From contig CM036753.1 of NCBI GenBank assembly GCA_020796225.1, positions 70,671,865 to 70,735,864 on the forward strand: DNA of 64,000 nucleotides, written 5' to 3'. The stretch comes from Arion vulgaris. Taxonomy: Eukaryota > Mollusca > Gastropoda > Stylommatophora > Arionidae. Shown one piece after another: positions 10,620 to 21,406 of the stretch (positions are counted from its first letter, which is position 1; each line of letters opens with the position of its first letter). The notes under the pieces are model-generated. The model was not told the origin of the DNA. It was given only the letters and a program-made list of their open reading frames with translations, and searched no databases. Made by a program: the position numbers and the translations under genes.

Positions 10620-11995
10620 ATACATCTATAAAAATGATGAATAAAGTAAAATTAATTGCATCTCTAAGTTTCTTTATCCTTTCTGTGTCTGTACTACATA
10701 GCACTCACATTCTGTTAGATTCTCAGTACTTGTATATGTTTCAAACTATTCAAAATAGTTAGCTATGTCATTAGTGGATGGTAGCTACAGCGCTCTCATG
10801 TCTCTAAGGCACAATGTGGATATATTGTAATAGACATACAAGGGTTTGCAATAATTAATAAGCTGATATACTTGTTTCGAAAGAACCTATAGTGGGAACA
10901 TAGAGCATAGGTAACATACTAAGGTCTTTCCAGGGATACCATTTTCACCATGACGACTCAACCATTAGAGAGGATGTGATTTTGAGACTGGATAAATTTG
11001 GTATCAAAAGTAACACTAGTCAAATGGGATTTCTGTAAGAACGGATGAGATGTGCATACAATAAGCAAGTTAAAGAAACATGAGTCCACATGGATCTCTA
11101 CAGGAACATATGAAATGTACATACAACTACCATGCTAAAACAACATGTCAACAGATCTCTACAAGAACAGATGAGATATAAATATAAGGAGCAAGTTTAA
11201 AAAAATATGCTTCACATGGAGCAGAGAGGAATAAGTATGAATAAGTTGCTAGATTCTGCTTCCCCCTGTATTCTATCCATATCCTACCTGGCTACCATAA
11301 TCAAGTTTACTAGAATGTCCTCCGATAAGACTAAACTCATCCTTATCCATAACTTTGGGGTCGTTGATAGAAAATTTGATAACAATACATTAGTAACCCT
11401 GGAAATTCTGTGTCTTTGATGAGAGCTTGTCCTAAAATTCTCTGCGTGCACAAGGTATGTAGTTAGACTAGAGGAGACCCTGATACTTTACTTGGGGATC
11501 TAAATTACAAGTACCAATGAAATTGGAGTAAGGCTTGCCTGAATGGCAAAGGACACTGGTGATATGGAAAGAAACCCTTCACACAAAAATCAGTCAGAGA
11601 TGCCATATTATGCACCATGAACTGCACCTGAATTCATAATGGCAAACAATAAAGAAAGAAAGAAAAACCTAACTGCAGGTCACACCACCAATACTTCAAT
11701 GACAATAAATGGAGATAAGTAAAAATGTACATTGCTGACTACTTTTCAACAAGATAAATTGTTTGAGCATGATAAAAAAAAGTGCTTGATTGCATGTCAA
11801 TGACATCAAAAGGTTTCAACTGATGAATACAATAATAATAAGTTATTGTTTGCAAGCAATGATAGTTCTATAGCATGTAATCCACCTAAGTTTGGTCACA
11901 ACTAACAGATGAGGTATTGACTAGTCAGTAAGAACAAATGTGACCTGGATTCTGGGAAAAAAACTATTTCTTATTTGTATGGTCAACATTGTTTG
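10620..11995. other. No gene seen; probably intron
   Basis: Lies between exons of the CCDC125-like gene. I tested splice-like sites on the minus strand near 10700 and 11960 for the missing exon; both gave frames that close. Otherwise AT-rich. Confidence 0.4.
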
Positions 11996-11999
11996 GAGT

Positions 12000-12885
12000 G
12001 GCCATTGACTGGGTGATGCGAAAATGTTGCAGGGCGAAACTGGCATCGATTTTGTAGAAAATAGTCAACTAGAGGATTTGGATTTTGCAGATGATATTGC
12101 CTTGTTAAGTAGAAACAACCAAGATATGCAAGAAAAACAGACAACTTGTCATCTATAGCATCAAAAGTTGGACTGCAGATAAGCTATGAAAAACAAATAT
12201 AATGAAGACACCTATGGCAAGTAATGCAGATATCACCCTGGAATCTAAAACGATAAAAATAACAGAGCAGTTCACCTATTTAGGTAGCAATTTTGATTGC
12301 ACAGGAAATGTTAAAAAGAAATTATGATACGAATTGGCAAAGCAACATCAGCTTTTAAAAGTCTAAATAAAATATGGAACTGCAAGTTATATAGTATTAG
12401 AACTAAATTACGAATTTTCAATTCAAATGTTGTATCAATCCTAATATATACCAGCGAGAGTTGGAAAATGACTAAAGATTTAGAAAGTAAGTTGAATGCA
12501 TTTGAAAATAGATGTCTGTGAAAAATAATGAATATAAAATGGAACGAATTTAGGAGAAGTGATGAAATCAGAGACATGTCTGGTCAACCACTAGTGACAA
12601 CTGTTATAAGAAAGAGAAGATGGAGATATGTTGGGCACACCTTGAGGAGAAATGATAAACGAATATCAAAGCAGGCATTGAAGTGGGATGCAAAGGGTTC
12701 AAGAAAAAGAGGTCGACCTAAGGAGACCCTGAAACGAACTTTGCTGAGAGAGGCAGGAAATATCGGTCTCAGTTCCATGGAGGAGATTGAGCGAGTTGCC
12801 CAGGATAGAGCGGTGTGGAGAAATTACTTGAAGGCCCTATGTAACATTATAGCATGCAGAGGAATTATTATTATTATTATGGTCA
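12000..12885 (+). mobile_element. RTE-like LINE, 5'-truncated, with ATT tail
   Basis: Starts within the palm domain: AIDWVMRKML near 12005, then the catalytic box FADDIALL near 12090. Frameshifts follow, then a long open C-terminal part at 12324-12926 broken by one stop (ESWKMTKD, RCL, KRRWRYVGHTLRR, RKRGRPKETLKR, DRAVW). It ends in a run of ATT after GAGGAATT at about 12861. This is the longest of four copies of this family in the window. It encodes no usable protein. Confidence 0.85.
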
Positions 12886-12889
12886 ACAT

Positions 12890-13735
12890 GTTCCAATATA
12901 ACATACAACTTGTTCTCAGGTTTTGAATAATATATCTTGTAAAATCACTATTAAAACAAAAAAGCTCCAAATCCTGCAGTTGCAAACTGTGTTATTTATC
13001 CACTACAATGTAGTGCAAGAGTTTGCAATGGAATTTACAAAATAACACATATATTCATTAATCATATAATAGTTTGGTTCAGTTTAGTAGTCGGATAATC
13101 ATCACTGCACATCAAACCAATTAGTCCATAAGTGCTCCAATCTTCTTCTCAGTATGTCTCTCAGCATGTGGCAACTAACAACACTGATTCTTTGTTGGTT
13201 TACTATTCTTCTTTGGCTACCAGTATAGTGTTCTTGTCTAGCTACACCCCATTTGACTTGAAATTAATCACATAATATTTTTATATAAAGTAAAAATATA
13301 ATGAAATTCTAGTCTAGAGTTTTCTTGAATTATATGTGTTTCATTACACAAGTAAGTTAACTGGCATTGTTAATTTTAGTTATTAGTCATATAGTTTTTA
13401 GCTCTGTGGTAAAGTGATGAAAACGTTTGCCTTGAATTTGAAAGGTTAAGTTTTGAATTCGGACAGCATCGTTCGGTTCACAAGTACGTTTTTTATGGAG
13501 ATGCTGAGTTTAGTGCCTTGTGGAAATCTCTCGGCAGGTGACAAGTAATTCCTGTGAAGCGGTGCCAAGTAATATAGGAACAACCAGGCATAATAAAGTC
13601 AATCCTTTGCTTTTAGACCCTTTTTTTTTTACTGCTGCCTTGTAGTTTGATTGGGGACAATCAAAGACTAGCGAGTAAATCGCACACAAAACTGGACGGC
13701 AGGAAATCCAAGTAGTCCACAAAAGACACGTTTTC
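12890..13735. other. No gene seen
   Basis: AT-rich. The segment at 13080-13160 (AATCATCACTGCACATC ... ATTAGTCCATAAGTGCTCC) resembles, inverted, the stretch at about 52000-52070, so it is a dispersed repeat of unknown kind. Confidence 0.4.
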
Positions 13736-13737
13736 TG

Positions 13738-13960
13738 GGCAGATGATGCTCAACAGCCTGGGAGGGTAGGTCGTCTAAGGGCGCCACTCCAAGAGAAAAT
13801 AGCAACCTGCTGCCATGCAGGTTGGCTGGGGACAGTCAAAGGCTGACGGAGAGCGAGCCCAGTAAACGCTGGTTGAAATCTGACACTTCACCGAAGGATA
13901 AGCACTAGAGCTCCAAATGGTACTGAACGATGCGACGTAAAACACGTTCTTGGCAACGGC
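13738..13960 (+). repeat. Dispersed repeat (inverted partner at about 30780-31000)
   Basis: GCAACCTGCTGCC...GGCTGGGGACAGTCAAAGGC...GAGCCCAGTAAACGCTGG...TGAAATC pairs in inverted orientation with CAACGTTTACTGGG...TTTGGCTGTCCCCAGCC near 30860-30910. Class unknown. Confidence 0.55.
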
Positions 13961-14006
13961 TGTTTATATACCACAATAAGGATTATAAAAATGGCCAAAA
14001 AGAATG

Positions 14007-14007
<1 letters not shown>

Positions 14008-14045
<38 letters not shown>
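14008..14045. repeat. TA and GA microsatellite
   Basis: An alternating TA run passes directly into a GA run. Confidence 0.9.
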
Positions 14046-14704
14046 CACTTTTTACGTATTGGTCATGGTGACCATAAATTTTATTAGCAACAGGAAACTG
14101 TGAAGAGACATGATAATCTACACTAGAAGAATATAAGGAGTTGGTTTTATCTTAAGTTACTAGTCCTAATGTTTTAGTTACTTGTTATTGGTTGTAGTGA
14201 GCATACAAATGGTGGTGATGCTGTTGACAATGATAAACAATAGACAATAAATTATAATGTGCTGTACAGAGGCACAAAAGAATTCTACATAACAGCTAGC
14301 TATGTCCCATCTGGTTTTAGGGCTTACCAATGCCACATCTGCTTCAATTTGCATTATCATATGGAAGCTGCGGGTAATGGCAAACCTGATAAATGCATTG
14401 ACAATAGGAAATTTAACACAACTATGATTTAAACTGCACTACACATAGCTCCGTCACAGTGTACTCTCATAAATGAGATACCGCCCCGCCACACCCACCC
14501 ATCCATCTGTTTTCTCCCATGTAGAGCAGTGGAAATTTAAAGAATGGGACAATCGCTTAAGAGCCCTTAAATAGTTATCTGAGACGCTATTTACTTTTGC
14601 AGGCATTTATTGTGTCAGACTTGAATAGTGTAAAACAAGAGTGAGCACCTATTGATCTGCTTAGTGTGCTATGTGGTTGACTTAACAAATTATAACCAAT
14701 AATA

Positions 14705-15130
14705 TCGAGATCTCTGTGACGTAGAGGTTAAGTGCTTGCCTCTCGTTCCAAAGATACTCAGTTCGCTTCCTTGTGAAGCCATCTGGATATTTTTCCAGAG
14801 ATCCCTGTGTAGGTGAGATCGAGTTCCTAGTCCTATCGGAGATGGGCGATAAAACATAGATCTTGTGTTCAAGTTTAGCACATAAAAGAAAACTTGGCAG
14901 CTCAAAATCGAGATGAACAGGCAGGAAAAAAAAAACGCTGTCCGAGAAAAAAAATTCATTCAAAATTTTTAAATAAAAAAAATTCCTACTACATATTTGT
15001 ACCATCTTCTAAATTACATCAGGAACCCTCACCGGTGCTATAGAGTTCAAACACTGCTGCTGAGATCTTCCTGTGCAAAGAGATAGTAGCACACATGGTT
15101 ACTCATCAAAGTGATAGTCCTATCAATCAA
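14705..15130 (+). mobile_element. SINE-C copy, long form
   Basis: The head CTCTGTGACGTAGAGGTTAAGTG resembles an A box region and CAGTTCGCTTCC a B box. The body includes poly-A stretches and AAATTCCTAC; the 3' end carries GAGATCTTCCTGTGCAAAG and ATGGTTACTC. 3' parts recur at 25440-25535 and 27975-28262. Confidence 0.65.
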
Positions 15131-15272
15131 TCAACCAATAATAAGTCCCGGCTTGGAGTGCTATGTGACTGACTAAACATATGATTGACTCAGCAAATAA
15201 CAACTAATAATGACTAAATCCCCAAACCAATTTCTGACATTATACTTCAACCTGCTGTCCGTATTTTTCATT

Positions 15273-15527
15273 CTTCTTCTTCTTTGCGTTCGTTCTTTAC
15301 GATCAATTTTAATCACTTTCTGTGATATGTTTGATCTTTGCCAAGAACGTGTATACGTTGCACATTGGTTTGGTAGGCCCTAAATGCATAGACTTCTACA
15401 CGTTTAGGACACATGTATCCGATTTCAGCCAAACCTCCTTAGTCGCCTCTTACGACATACATGGCAGGTAACAGTGGTTCTATTCTTTACACCCCAAATT
15501 TGGGCCCGGTAACCACTCGGGCGAGAT
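15273..15527 (-). mobile_element. SINE-A inserted into SINE-B
   Basis: A complete minus-strand SINE-A. It is flanked by GTATTTTTCATT at 15261-15272 and GTGTTTTTCATT at 15528-15539, a 12-bp target duplication with one mismatch. The duplicated word belongs to the SINE-B body, so SINE-A landed in an existing SINE-B. Confidence 0.85.
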
Positions 15528-15745
15528 GTGTTTTTCATTGACCGTTGGCACACGATGGGTTAGGTGGTCAACATCACGCGAGCTGCCTTTACTTGCCAGT
15601 GATTTTCCTGGTATCCAATTGAGGCTGGGTCGACTGTGAGAGCTGCTACGTTCAGAAAAATATTCCACATCTACTGTGGAATTGAACCTGAACTACTAGC
15701 CTAAGAAGCAAGTTCACTAACAACTACACTACTGTAGCTTTCGTT
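15528..15745 (-). mobile_element. SINE-B copy (host of the SINE-A insertion)
   Basis: Minus strand: tRNA-like head with CAGGTTCAATTCC (B box-like), then the body shared with 33.3 kb. Its 3' end is interrupted by the adjacent SINE-A. Confidence 0.75.
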
Positions 15746-15826
15746 TATGAATATAAGTATATTGTAAATATATAAAGATAGGTTGAAAGAAGTGAAGCTA
15801 AAATATTTCAAACAAAACATTCTTAC

Positions 15827-16339
15827 TCCAGTTATTGGAACTAAATCCAGCATGAATTGTGTCTCCTGGCGAGCTGACAGAAAAATGACGACGAAGATTA
15901 TCAATCTGTCGTTCAAACAGCTTCTTGTGCTGTCTCAATGATGTACCATAAGGTACATCTGCATATATTGGAAAATCTTCTATATCAACTCTTGAATCTC
16001 CTACACCAATACTACTTGTGGTAGTTTTCAATCCAGTATTTTGTTTCAATAATCTTTCCGGTGATTGCTCATAGAAAACATTTCTCTTTCCAAACAAGCT
16101 GGCACCACAGTGATTTGTTAAAGTACTATTTTCAGAACTTGAACTGCAAGCAGCACCATGCATGTGAGTGTGGAGGCATGAGTCACTTGCTGAAAGACAG
16201 CTGTGACCATGACCGATGTCCAAAAGTTCAAAATTCAGATAGCTACCACTTCTAGTGTTCTCCCCAAGACCAAGGTCACCAGACACAATGCTAAAGTGGT
16301 CATCTCCATCATCATTGACACTTTCCATTGCTAGAGAGG
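15827..16339 (-). CDS. CCDC125-like gene, first coding exon
   Basis: Minus-strand exon with acceptor TTTGCTTTCAG|CCTCTC and donor TGGA|GTAAGA. The best start is the ATG at 16328 (MESVNDDGDD), 11 bases into the exon, giving 167 codons plus one base (phase 1). The text is acidic and Ser/Gly-rich; it contains SGDLGLGENTRSGSY followed by an aromatic/acidic patch, resembling the GDLG.GLG....G.Y signature near the N terminus of vertebrate CCDC125 as I recall it. A helical charged stretch (RQHKKLFERQIDNLRRHFS) follows. The upstream intron acceptor implies a non-coding 5' exon beyond 16340. No domain with a known enzymatic role is visible. Frame fit shows that another exon is needed before the one at 10537-10605. 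Confidence 0.65.
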
Positions 16340-16358
16340 CTGAAAGCAAAAGCAAACA

Positions 16359-16379
16359 AAATATATATATATATATATA
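16359..16379. repeat. AT microsatellite beside the exon
   Basis: Alternating AT run just upstream of the acceptor of the 15827-16339 exon (minus-strand sense). Confidence 0.9.
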
Positions 16380-16574
16380 ACATTTACGTAACTAAATGAA
16401 TATACACAATATGGACACAAAGAAGACACAGAATACAAACACAATATGGACACAAAATACTTCTGTTGAGTAATATATATGTATAACATTTATATAATAA
16501 ACAAAATGTGGACACATAGAATATGACATATAATACCTCACTCGTAATTTAGTCTAGTTCTATTGAGTATTATA

Positions 16575-16800
16575 TATAGTAGGCGTCTGTGGCGTAGCGG
16601 TAAGGAGCTTGATCACAAGCTAAGAGTACCTGGCTCAAACTTTGCAGCGGGTACTGTGGAAACAAATTTGTTCTTGTGGATTTTTACGAACTGTAAAAAT
16701 AGAAACCTCACCATTCAGAAATCAATGGCAAACTACTGAATGTATAAGTGGTGTCTAGAAAATCAACTAATCATTTACTGTGGTTGATTGTGACATACTG
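16575..16800 (+). mobile_element. SINE-E, tRNA-headed
   Basis: TGGCGTAGCGG is a perfect A box (TRGCNNAGYGG). GGCTCAAACTTT lies at about the B-box distance but is a poor match. The body matches no other copy in this window. Confidence 0.5.
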
Positions 16801-17125
16801 TATAGGATATGCCACAATTTTCATTATATAAATATATGATCGCTGACCCCACACTGCTAGATGCAGAACACAACACCTTGCAGACCAGATAACATGTAAT
16901 CTAAAGAGAAAATCAATCATTTTAAGGTGTCAGAGACATAATGTGTCTACACCTAGAAAGTAAAAGGAACAATGTATATACAGCGAAGAGAAAGTAATAT
17001 CTAAAATAAGGAGGTTGACAGTTCACTTTAGATATTGAACATGTAAAATTAAATTAATCTGCATATTACGGGTGAAGAAACGAAAAGAATCTAATAAACA
17101 AGAATAATATACTGTCATGCATTCT
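16801..17125. other. No gene seen
   Basis: AT-rich, no recognised element. Confidence 0.4.
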
Positions 17126-17129
17126 GGAA

Positions 17130-17545
17130 GTGCTGAGAAATGACTCCCAGCATCATACACAAGTTGAATACATTCCAAAATAAATGTTTAAGAAGAATCC
17201 TGAAAATGTTGTGACCAAATACGATAGCAAATGAAGAGCTTTTGAATTGCTCAAACTGTGCATTACTGGGGGCCATCATTAAAAGACGAAGATGATGATG
17301 AATTGGGCATGTTTACTGTATGACAGAAGACAGTGGACAGCTCCACAATGAATAGTGGATGGGAAAAGGTCTGAGAGTCCAAAGGAAAAATGTAGAAGAA
17401 CTGTGAAAAGAGAGCTGAAAGATTGTGGCTTGACATGTGAAACAATTAGTAGAAATGTACAGAATGGCAGCAATTGAAATTTCTTGTGGAAGTCTTATGT
17501 GACAAAAGGGACATGAAGAGGATATAGATAAATGCATTTTGGAAG
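17130..17545 (+). mobile_element. LINE tail (C-terminal end of RT)
   Basis: Plus-strand text CLRRILKML, NTIANEELL, then IIKRRR..IGHV and a charged tail, broken by stops. The same family is found inverted at 54.8 kb and 56.8-57.4 kb. Confidence 0.7.
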
Positions 17546-17549
17546 CAGT

Positions 17550-18190
17550 ACTATAGTTCGTTCCAAAATTCGTGATCACACTAAGGTTTAATTTGTACGA
17601 AATCTACCAGATGGATACCAGTGATTTTTTGCAAGCATTCTTATATATCTCACGACCTTACGAATACATGTTTAACTAATTGGTAGGTAGCTTGGTTGAT
17701 GCAAAAACGTTTTTGTTATATAATTTTGCATAAGCACAACAAAATGATCATCAAAGTTTAGAACTTACAGTAATACACACAATGGTGGCGAATGATTGCA
17801 ACGGCCTATTCCTATTACATATTATAAAAGAAAGGTGACATAGTGAACAAATGATACCTTCCACTTCTATAAATGAAAGTAAATGTTGCGTAATACGCTA
17901 ATGACAATCGTAGGAAACATTGTGAACTGATTAATTCCACGGATTTCCGATTTTTACTTGCACTGAATTGCATGCGGAACACAGAAATGCTTAGTTATGG
18001 ACAAACTTGACAATCGTACCGTAAAATTTCTACAAGTATACCATATCAACATCGCTGCAATTTTAGTAATAACATATAATAAAATCTTACAGAACTAAAA
18101 GTTTGGGTGGGCAAAAATACTTTTGGAAGGTCGTCACTGTTACCTATATAAAAATGCAAACATCAAGAATTTATGTTAAGTGGATGATTT
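17550..18190. other. No gene seen
   Basis: AT-rich, no recognised element. Forms the pre-insertion flank of LINE-A. Confidence 0.4.
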
Positions 18191-18558
18191 TATATCGGTC
18201 GGTGGGGAGCAAGGATTGTTATAGGCCTCATCTAAATAATGAGAAATGCCTGCAGTCAAGTCAACCGTACCTTCACATGGTGCTCCCCGTTTAAACTAAC
18301 ACGGCTCTGACAAAAGCGAGTCCCCAGCGCTATAACTGGGCCCCCAATGCCGGAAGGGGTAAAATACCAGGCTATGGCTGGGGTAAGCCAAACAAAAACC
18401 CCTGGGGAGGTATGATCCCCTGATAGGTGAAGCGGATGCATGGCCCACCTGTGTGTGGACAAGTCCAGATCCCCACCAAGATCACACCCAGGAAGCTCAC
18501 CTTGGTTGAAAAAAAGCGGATAAGGTAACTCCTAAAAACCTCTGATGTCTGGCAGGCA

Positions 18559-19298
18559 GTGTTGGGAAGAGCCAGGACATGGATAGGAAGACTCCTACAT
18601 TCCCCACTGAAGACGGACATGTCAGCCAGAATGGCGTGGGCACCCAGAAATGGAAAAAGACATCAACGCATAGTACGGTTAGTGAGTATGCTCAGATATT
18701 TACTTAGATATGGGGTTGCTCCTGTGGACTGCTGCCAGGCGGGAGCAGCGCCGGATCCCAAGCCTCGAAGGGATCCAACCCAAGCTACTGACAGTAGCTC
18801 TGCGCATCGAAGAACCAGGATTAAGCAGAGTAATGCCACTGGTCAAAACAAGAACAGCACACTAAAGATTATGCAATGGAATGCAGAAGGCATTGTCAGA
18901 AAGAAACTCGAACTGCAAAAATTCCTACACGAACAACAGATCGACATAATGTGCATACAGGAAACACATCTAAATAAAAACTGCCGCTTCTACATCCGAG
19001 GCTATGAGACATACAGACTGGATAAGGACAGACACAAGGGAGGCATCATCACTCTAGTCAAAAACATCGCAGCCTCAGAAACCTCCAGAAGTACAGGTGA
19101 AGCACCTAACAGTCAAAATACATGTCCTCCCAGAACCAATACATGTTACAAACTACTACTGCCCAAACAATAAGAAATTAGAACTAGAGAGCATACATAC
19201 AGCTGAGAAGAACCAAATAATTCTAGGCGACTTTAACAGCCACTCCCCCAGCTGGGGATATGCTACTATGGATTCAAGAGGAGATGAAGTAGAGGAAT
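18559..19298 (+). pseudogene. LINE-A endonuclease, first part
   Basis: This domain nicks the target DNA to prime reverse transcription. After a leader of about 100 residues without a recognised domain, it begins LKIMQWNAEGI and shows the catalytic Glu motif CIQETHL (about 18949-18972) and GDFNSHSPSWG (about 19226-19258). One frameshift near 19100 splits it between two frames. The frame stops being LINE-A at 19298 because another LINE inserted there; it resumes at 19953 with WMMENLLI. The start at 18559 is only the first in-frame ATG; the true start is uncertain. Confidence 0.85.
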
Positions 19299-19940
19299 AA
19301 TAATAATAATTCCTCTCGTAACGTTATACGTTACATAGGGCCTGCAAGTAATTTCTCCATACCGTTCTATCCTGGGCAACTCCTCAATCTCCTCCATGGA
19401 ACTGAGACCGATATTTCCTGCCTCTCTCAGCAAAGTTCGCTCAGGGTCTCCTTAGGTCGACCTCTCTTTCTTGAACCCTTTGCATCCCACTTCAATGCCT
19501 GCTTTGATATTCTTTGATCATTTCTCCTCAAGGTGTGCCCAACATATCTCCATCTTCTCTTTCTTATAACAGTTGTCACTAGTGGTTGACCAGACATGTC
19601 TCTGATTTCATCACTTCTGAATTCGTTCCATTTTATATTCATTATTTTTCGCAGACATCTATTTTCAAATGCATTCAACTTGCTTTCTATATCTTTAGTC
19701 ATTTTCCAACTCTGCTGGCATATGTTAGGATTGATACAACATTTGAATTGAAAATTCGTAATTTAGTTTTAATACTATATAACTTGCAGTTCCATATTTT
19801 ATTTAGACTTTTAAAAGCTGATGTTGTTTTGCCAATTCGTATCATAATTTCTTTTTAACATTTCCTGTGCAATCAAAATTGCTACCCAAATAGGTGAACT
19901 GCTCTGTTATTTTTATCATTTTAGATTCCAGTGTGATATC
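19299..19940 (-). mobile_element. RTE-like LINE nested in LINE-A
   Basis: A 5'-truncated minus-strand copy of the ATT-tailed family. The insert is flanked by perfect 12-bp duplications AAGTAGAGGAAT at 19287-19298 and 19941-19952. Its minus-strand 3' tail (ATT)n abuts the left duplication. It encodes the C-terminal RT tail (ESKLNAFENRCLRKIMNIK ... RRWRYVGHTLRR ... RKRGRPKET). Its 5' end lies just after the FADD region. Removing it restores the LINE-A endonuclease frame. Confidence 0.93.
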
Positions 19941-19952
19941 AAGTAGAGGAAT

Positions 19953-20313
19953 GGATGATGGAAAACCTACTCATACTCATAAACAAACCTGACTCAGAGC
20001 CAACTTTCTACTCAAGAGTATGGAGAACACAAAGCACACCCGATCTGTCAATAGCCACAGAAGACATCCAGAGATGTGCAGAAAGAGAGGTTATCAAACA
20101 ACTAGGAGGAAGCGACCACAAACCAATCATTATTACTATAGGAAAGCTCAAGTCACCAGAAAACAGGAAAAAAACAGCCAGCTGGAACTACAAAAAGGCA
20201 AACTGGAACCTGAACAGAAACCTAACTGAAGGAAAACTGACAGAAACCCACACAACAAACAACATCAAGAAAAACATTACAACACTCACAAACATCATAA
20301 ACGCAGAGACATA
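19953..20313 (+). pseudogene. LINE-A endonuclease, second part
   Basis: Continues the endonuclease after the nested insertion: PTFYSRVWRTQSTPDLS and then GGSDHKPI (about 20107-20130), which carries the catalytic Asp-His pair. A basic linker follows and is interrupted near 20313 by the second nested insertion. All diagnostic endonuclease residues are therefore still present across the two parts. Confidence 0.85.
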
Positions 20314-21406
20314 AAAGTGATGACGCAGGCAGAAAAGTTTCTGAGTATGCCAAGCCACCCAATGGAAAACAGATTCCAAAATCTAGCATTGGGGCGGCTG
20401 AAAAGAAGCAGCTTTATTCACCAGGCCAAAAGACTGAATAGGCAAACCTCAGACCTACCAAAAGTTGGCATTCCACTAAAGTCTGTGCCAGAGCAAACCC
20501 CTTGGAGAGAGGAGACTGAACCAGAAGTAAGTATCCAGACAGAAGTGAAAGGAATATTCGACAAGGATGAGCAGAACAGCATACAGCGTAAGACAGTCAC
20601 TCTCAGTTTACTTGATGAAGAATACCCACATGACCTCTGGGTCCGGGTATACACGGATGGGTCAGCAGAAAATGCAGTGAAGAATGGAGGAGCAGGAGTG
20701 TACATAGAATACCCAAACAACGCTAGAGATGCGATTAAAGTACCAACGGGAAATTCTGTCACAACTATGATGCAGAAATTCAGGCAATCAAGGTGGCAAC
20801 TGAAAAACTGTTGAATACCAGACCCGATCCTTAACCTGTTGTATTTTTGACTGATGCAAAATCAGCACTCCAAGCACTTCAGTCCAGAAAATTGCCAGGT
20901 CTACAGACCCTACTGTCTAAATTGTCCAAGCAGTACAGGGTCGTCTTGCAGTGGATACCCTCTCACTGTGGAATACTAGGAAATGAAACAGCAGACCGAT
21001 TGGCCAAGGAAGGTACTGCAGGAGAGCATGCCGGATGTGCCAGTTACCTACCACCAAAAGAAAAGGATGATTAAATCAATGAGAAAGCCACAAATACCAA
21101 CACAAGACGATTACTATAATATGAGCAGATTGGAACAAGTTGTTATTCTGCGCCTTAGAACAGGACACAATCGGCTCCGCAGCCACATGTACACAAAATT
21201 CAAGATTGGCAATTCAGCCATGTGTACATGTGGACAGGCAAACCAGACTGCAGAGCACATACTTCAAGACTGCCCGAATATGATACACTGAGGCAAACTC
21301 ACTGGCCTAACGAAACAACACTCGACAGAAAACTACACGGACCTCTGTGTGAGCTACAAAAGACAGTGAAGTTCATACAAGAGACAACATTGAATATATA
21401 GACATA
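20314..21406 (+). mobile_element. Second nested insertion: RNase H and tail of a LINE-A relative
   Basis: A 5'-truncated LINE fragment carrying only the end of a related polyprotein: RNase H from VRVYTDGSAENAVKNGGAG (about 20644) through DAKSAL and QWIPSHCGILGNETADRLA, then a tail with LRLRTGHNRLR, CTCG and AEHILQDCP, ending at a stop near 21400. AGACATA at 20307-20313 and 21400-21406 is a possible 7-bp duplication. It lies exactly where LINE-A passes from endonuclease to RT. It has frameshifts near 20815 and 21060. Confidence 0.8.

Noticed and set aside
10680..10745. Candidate missing exon of the CCDC125-like gene (donor AAT|GTGAGT near 10710)
   Set aside because: The length would fit, but the acceptor is poor and the phase-1 reading gives a stop.
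11890..11975. Candidate missing exon with a strong acceptor (TTTTTTTCCCAG)
   Set aside because: The frame stays open for 16 codons and then closes with no donor before the stop.
16575..16650. Real tRNA gene, because of the perfect A box
   Set aside because: The B box is poor and the cloverleaf arms do not pair. It fits a SINE head, as do the heads of SINE-C and SINE-D.
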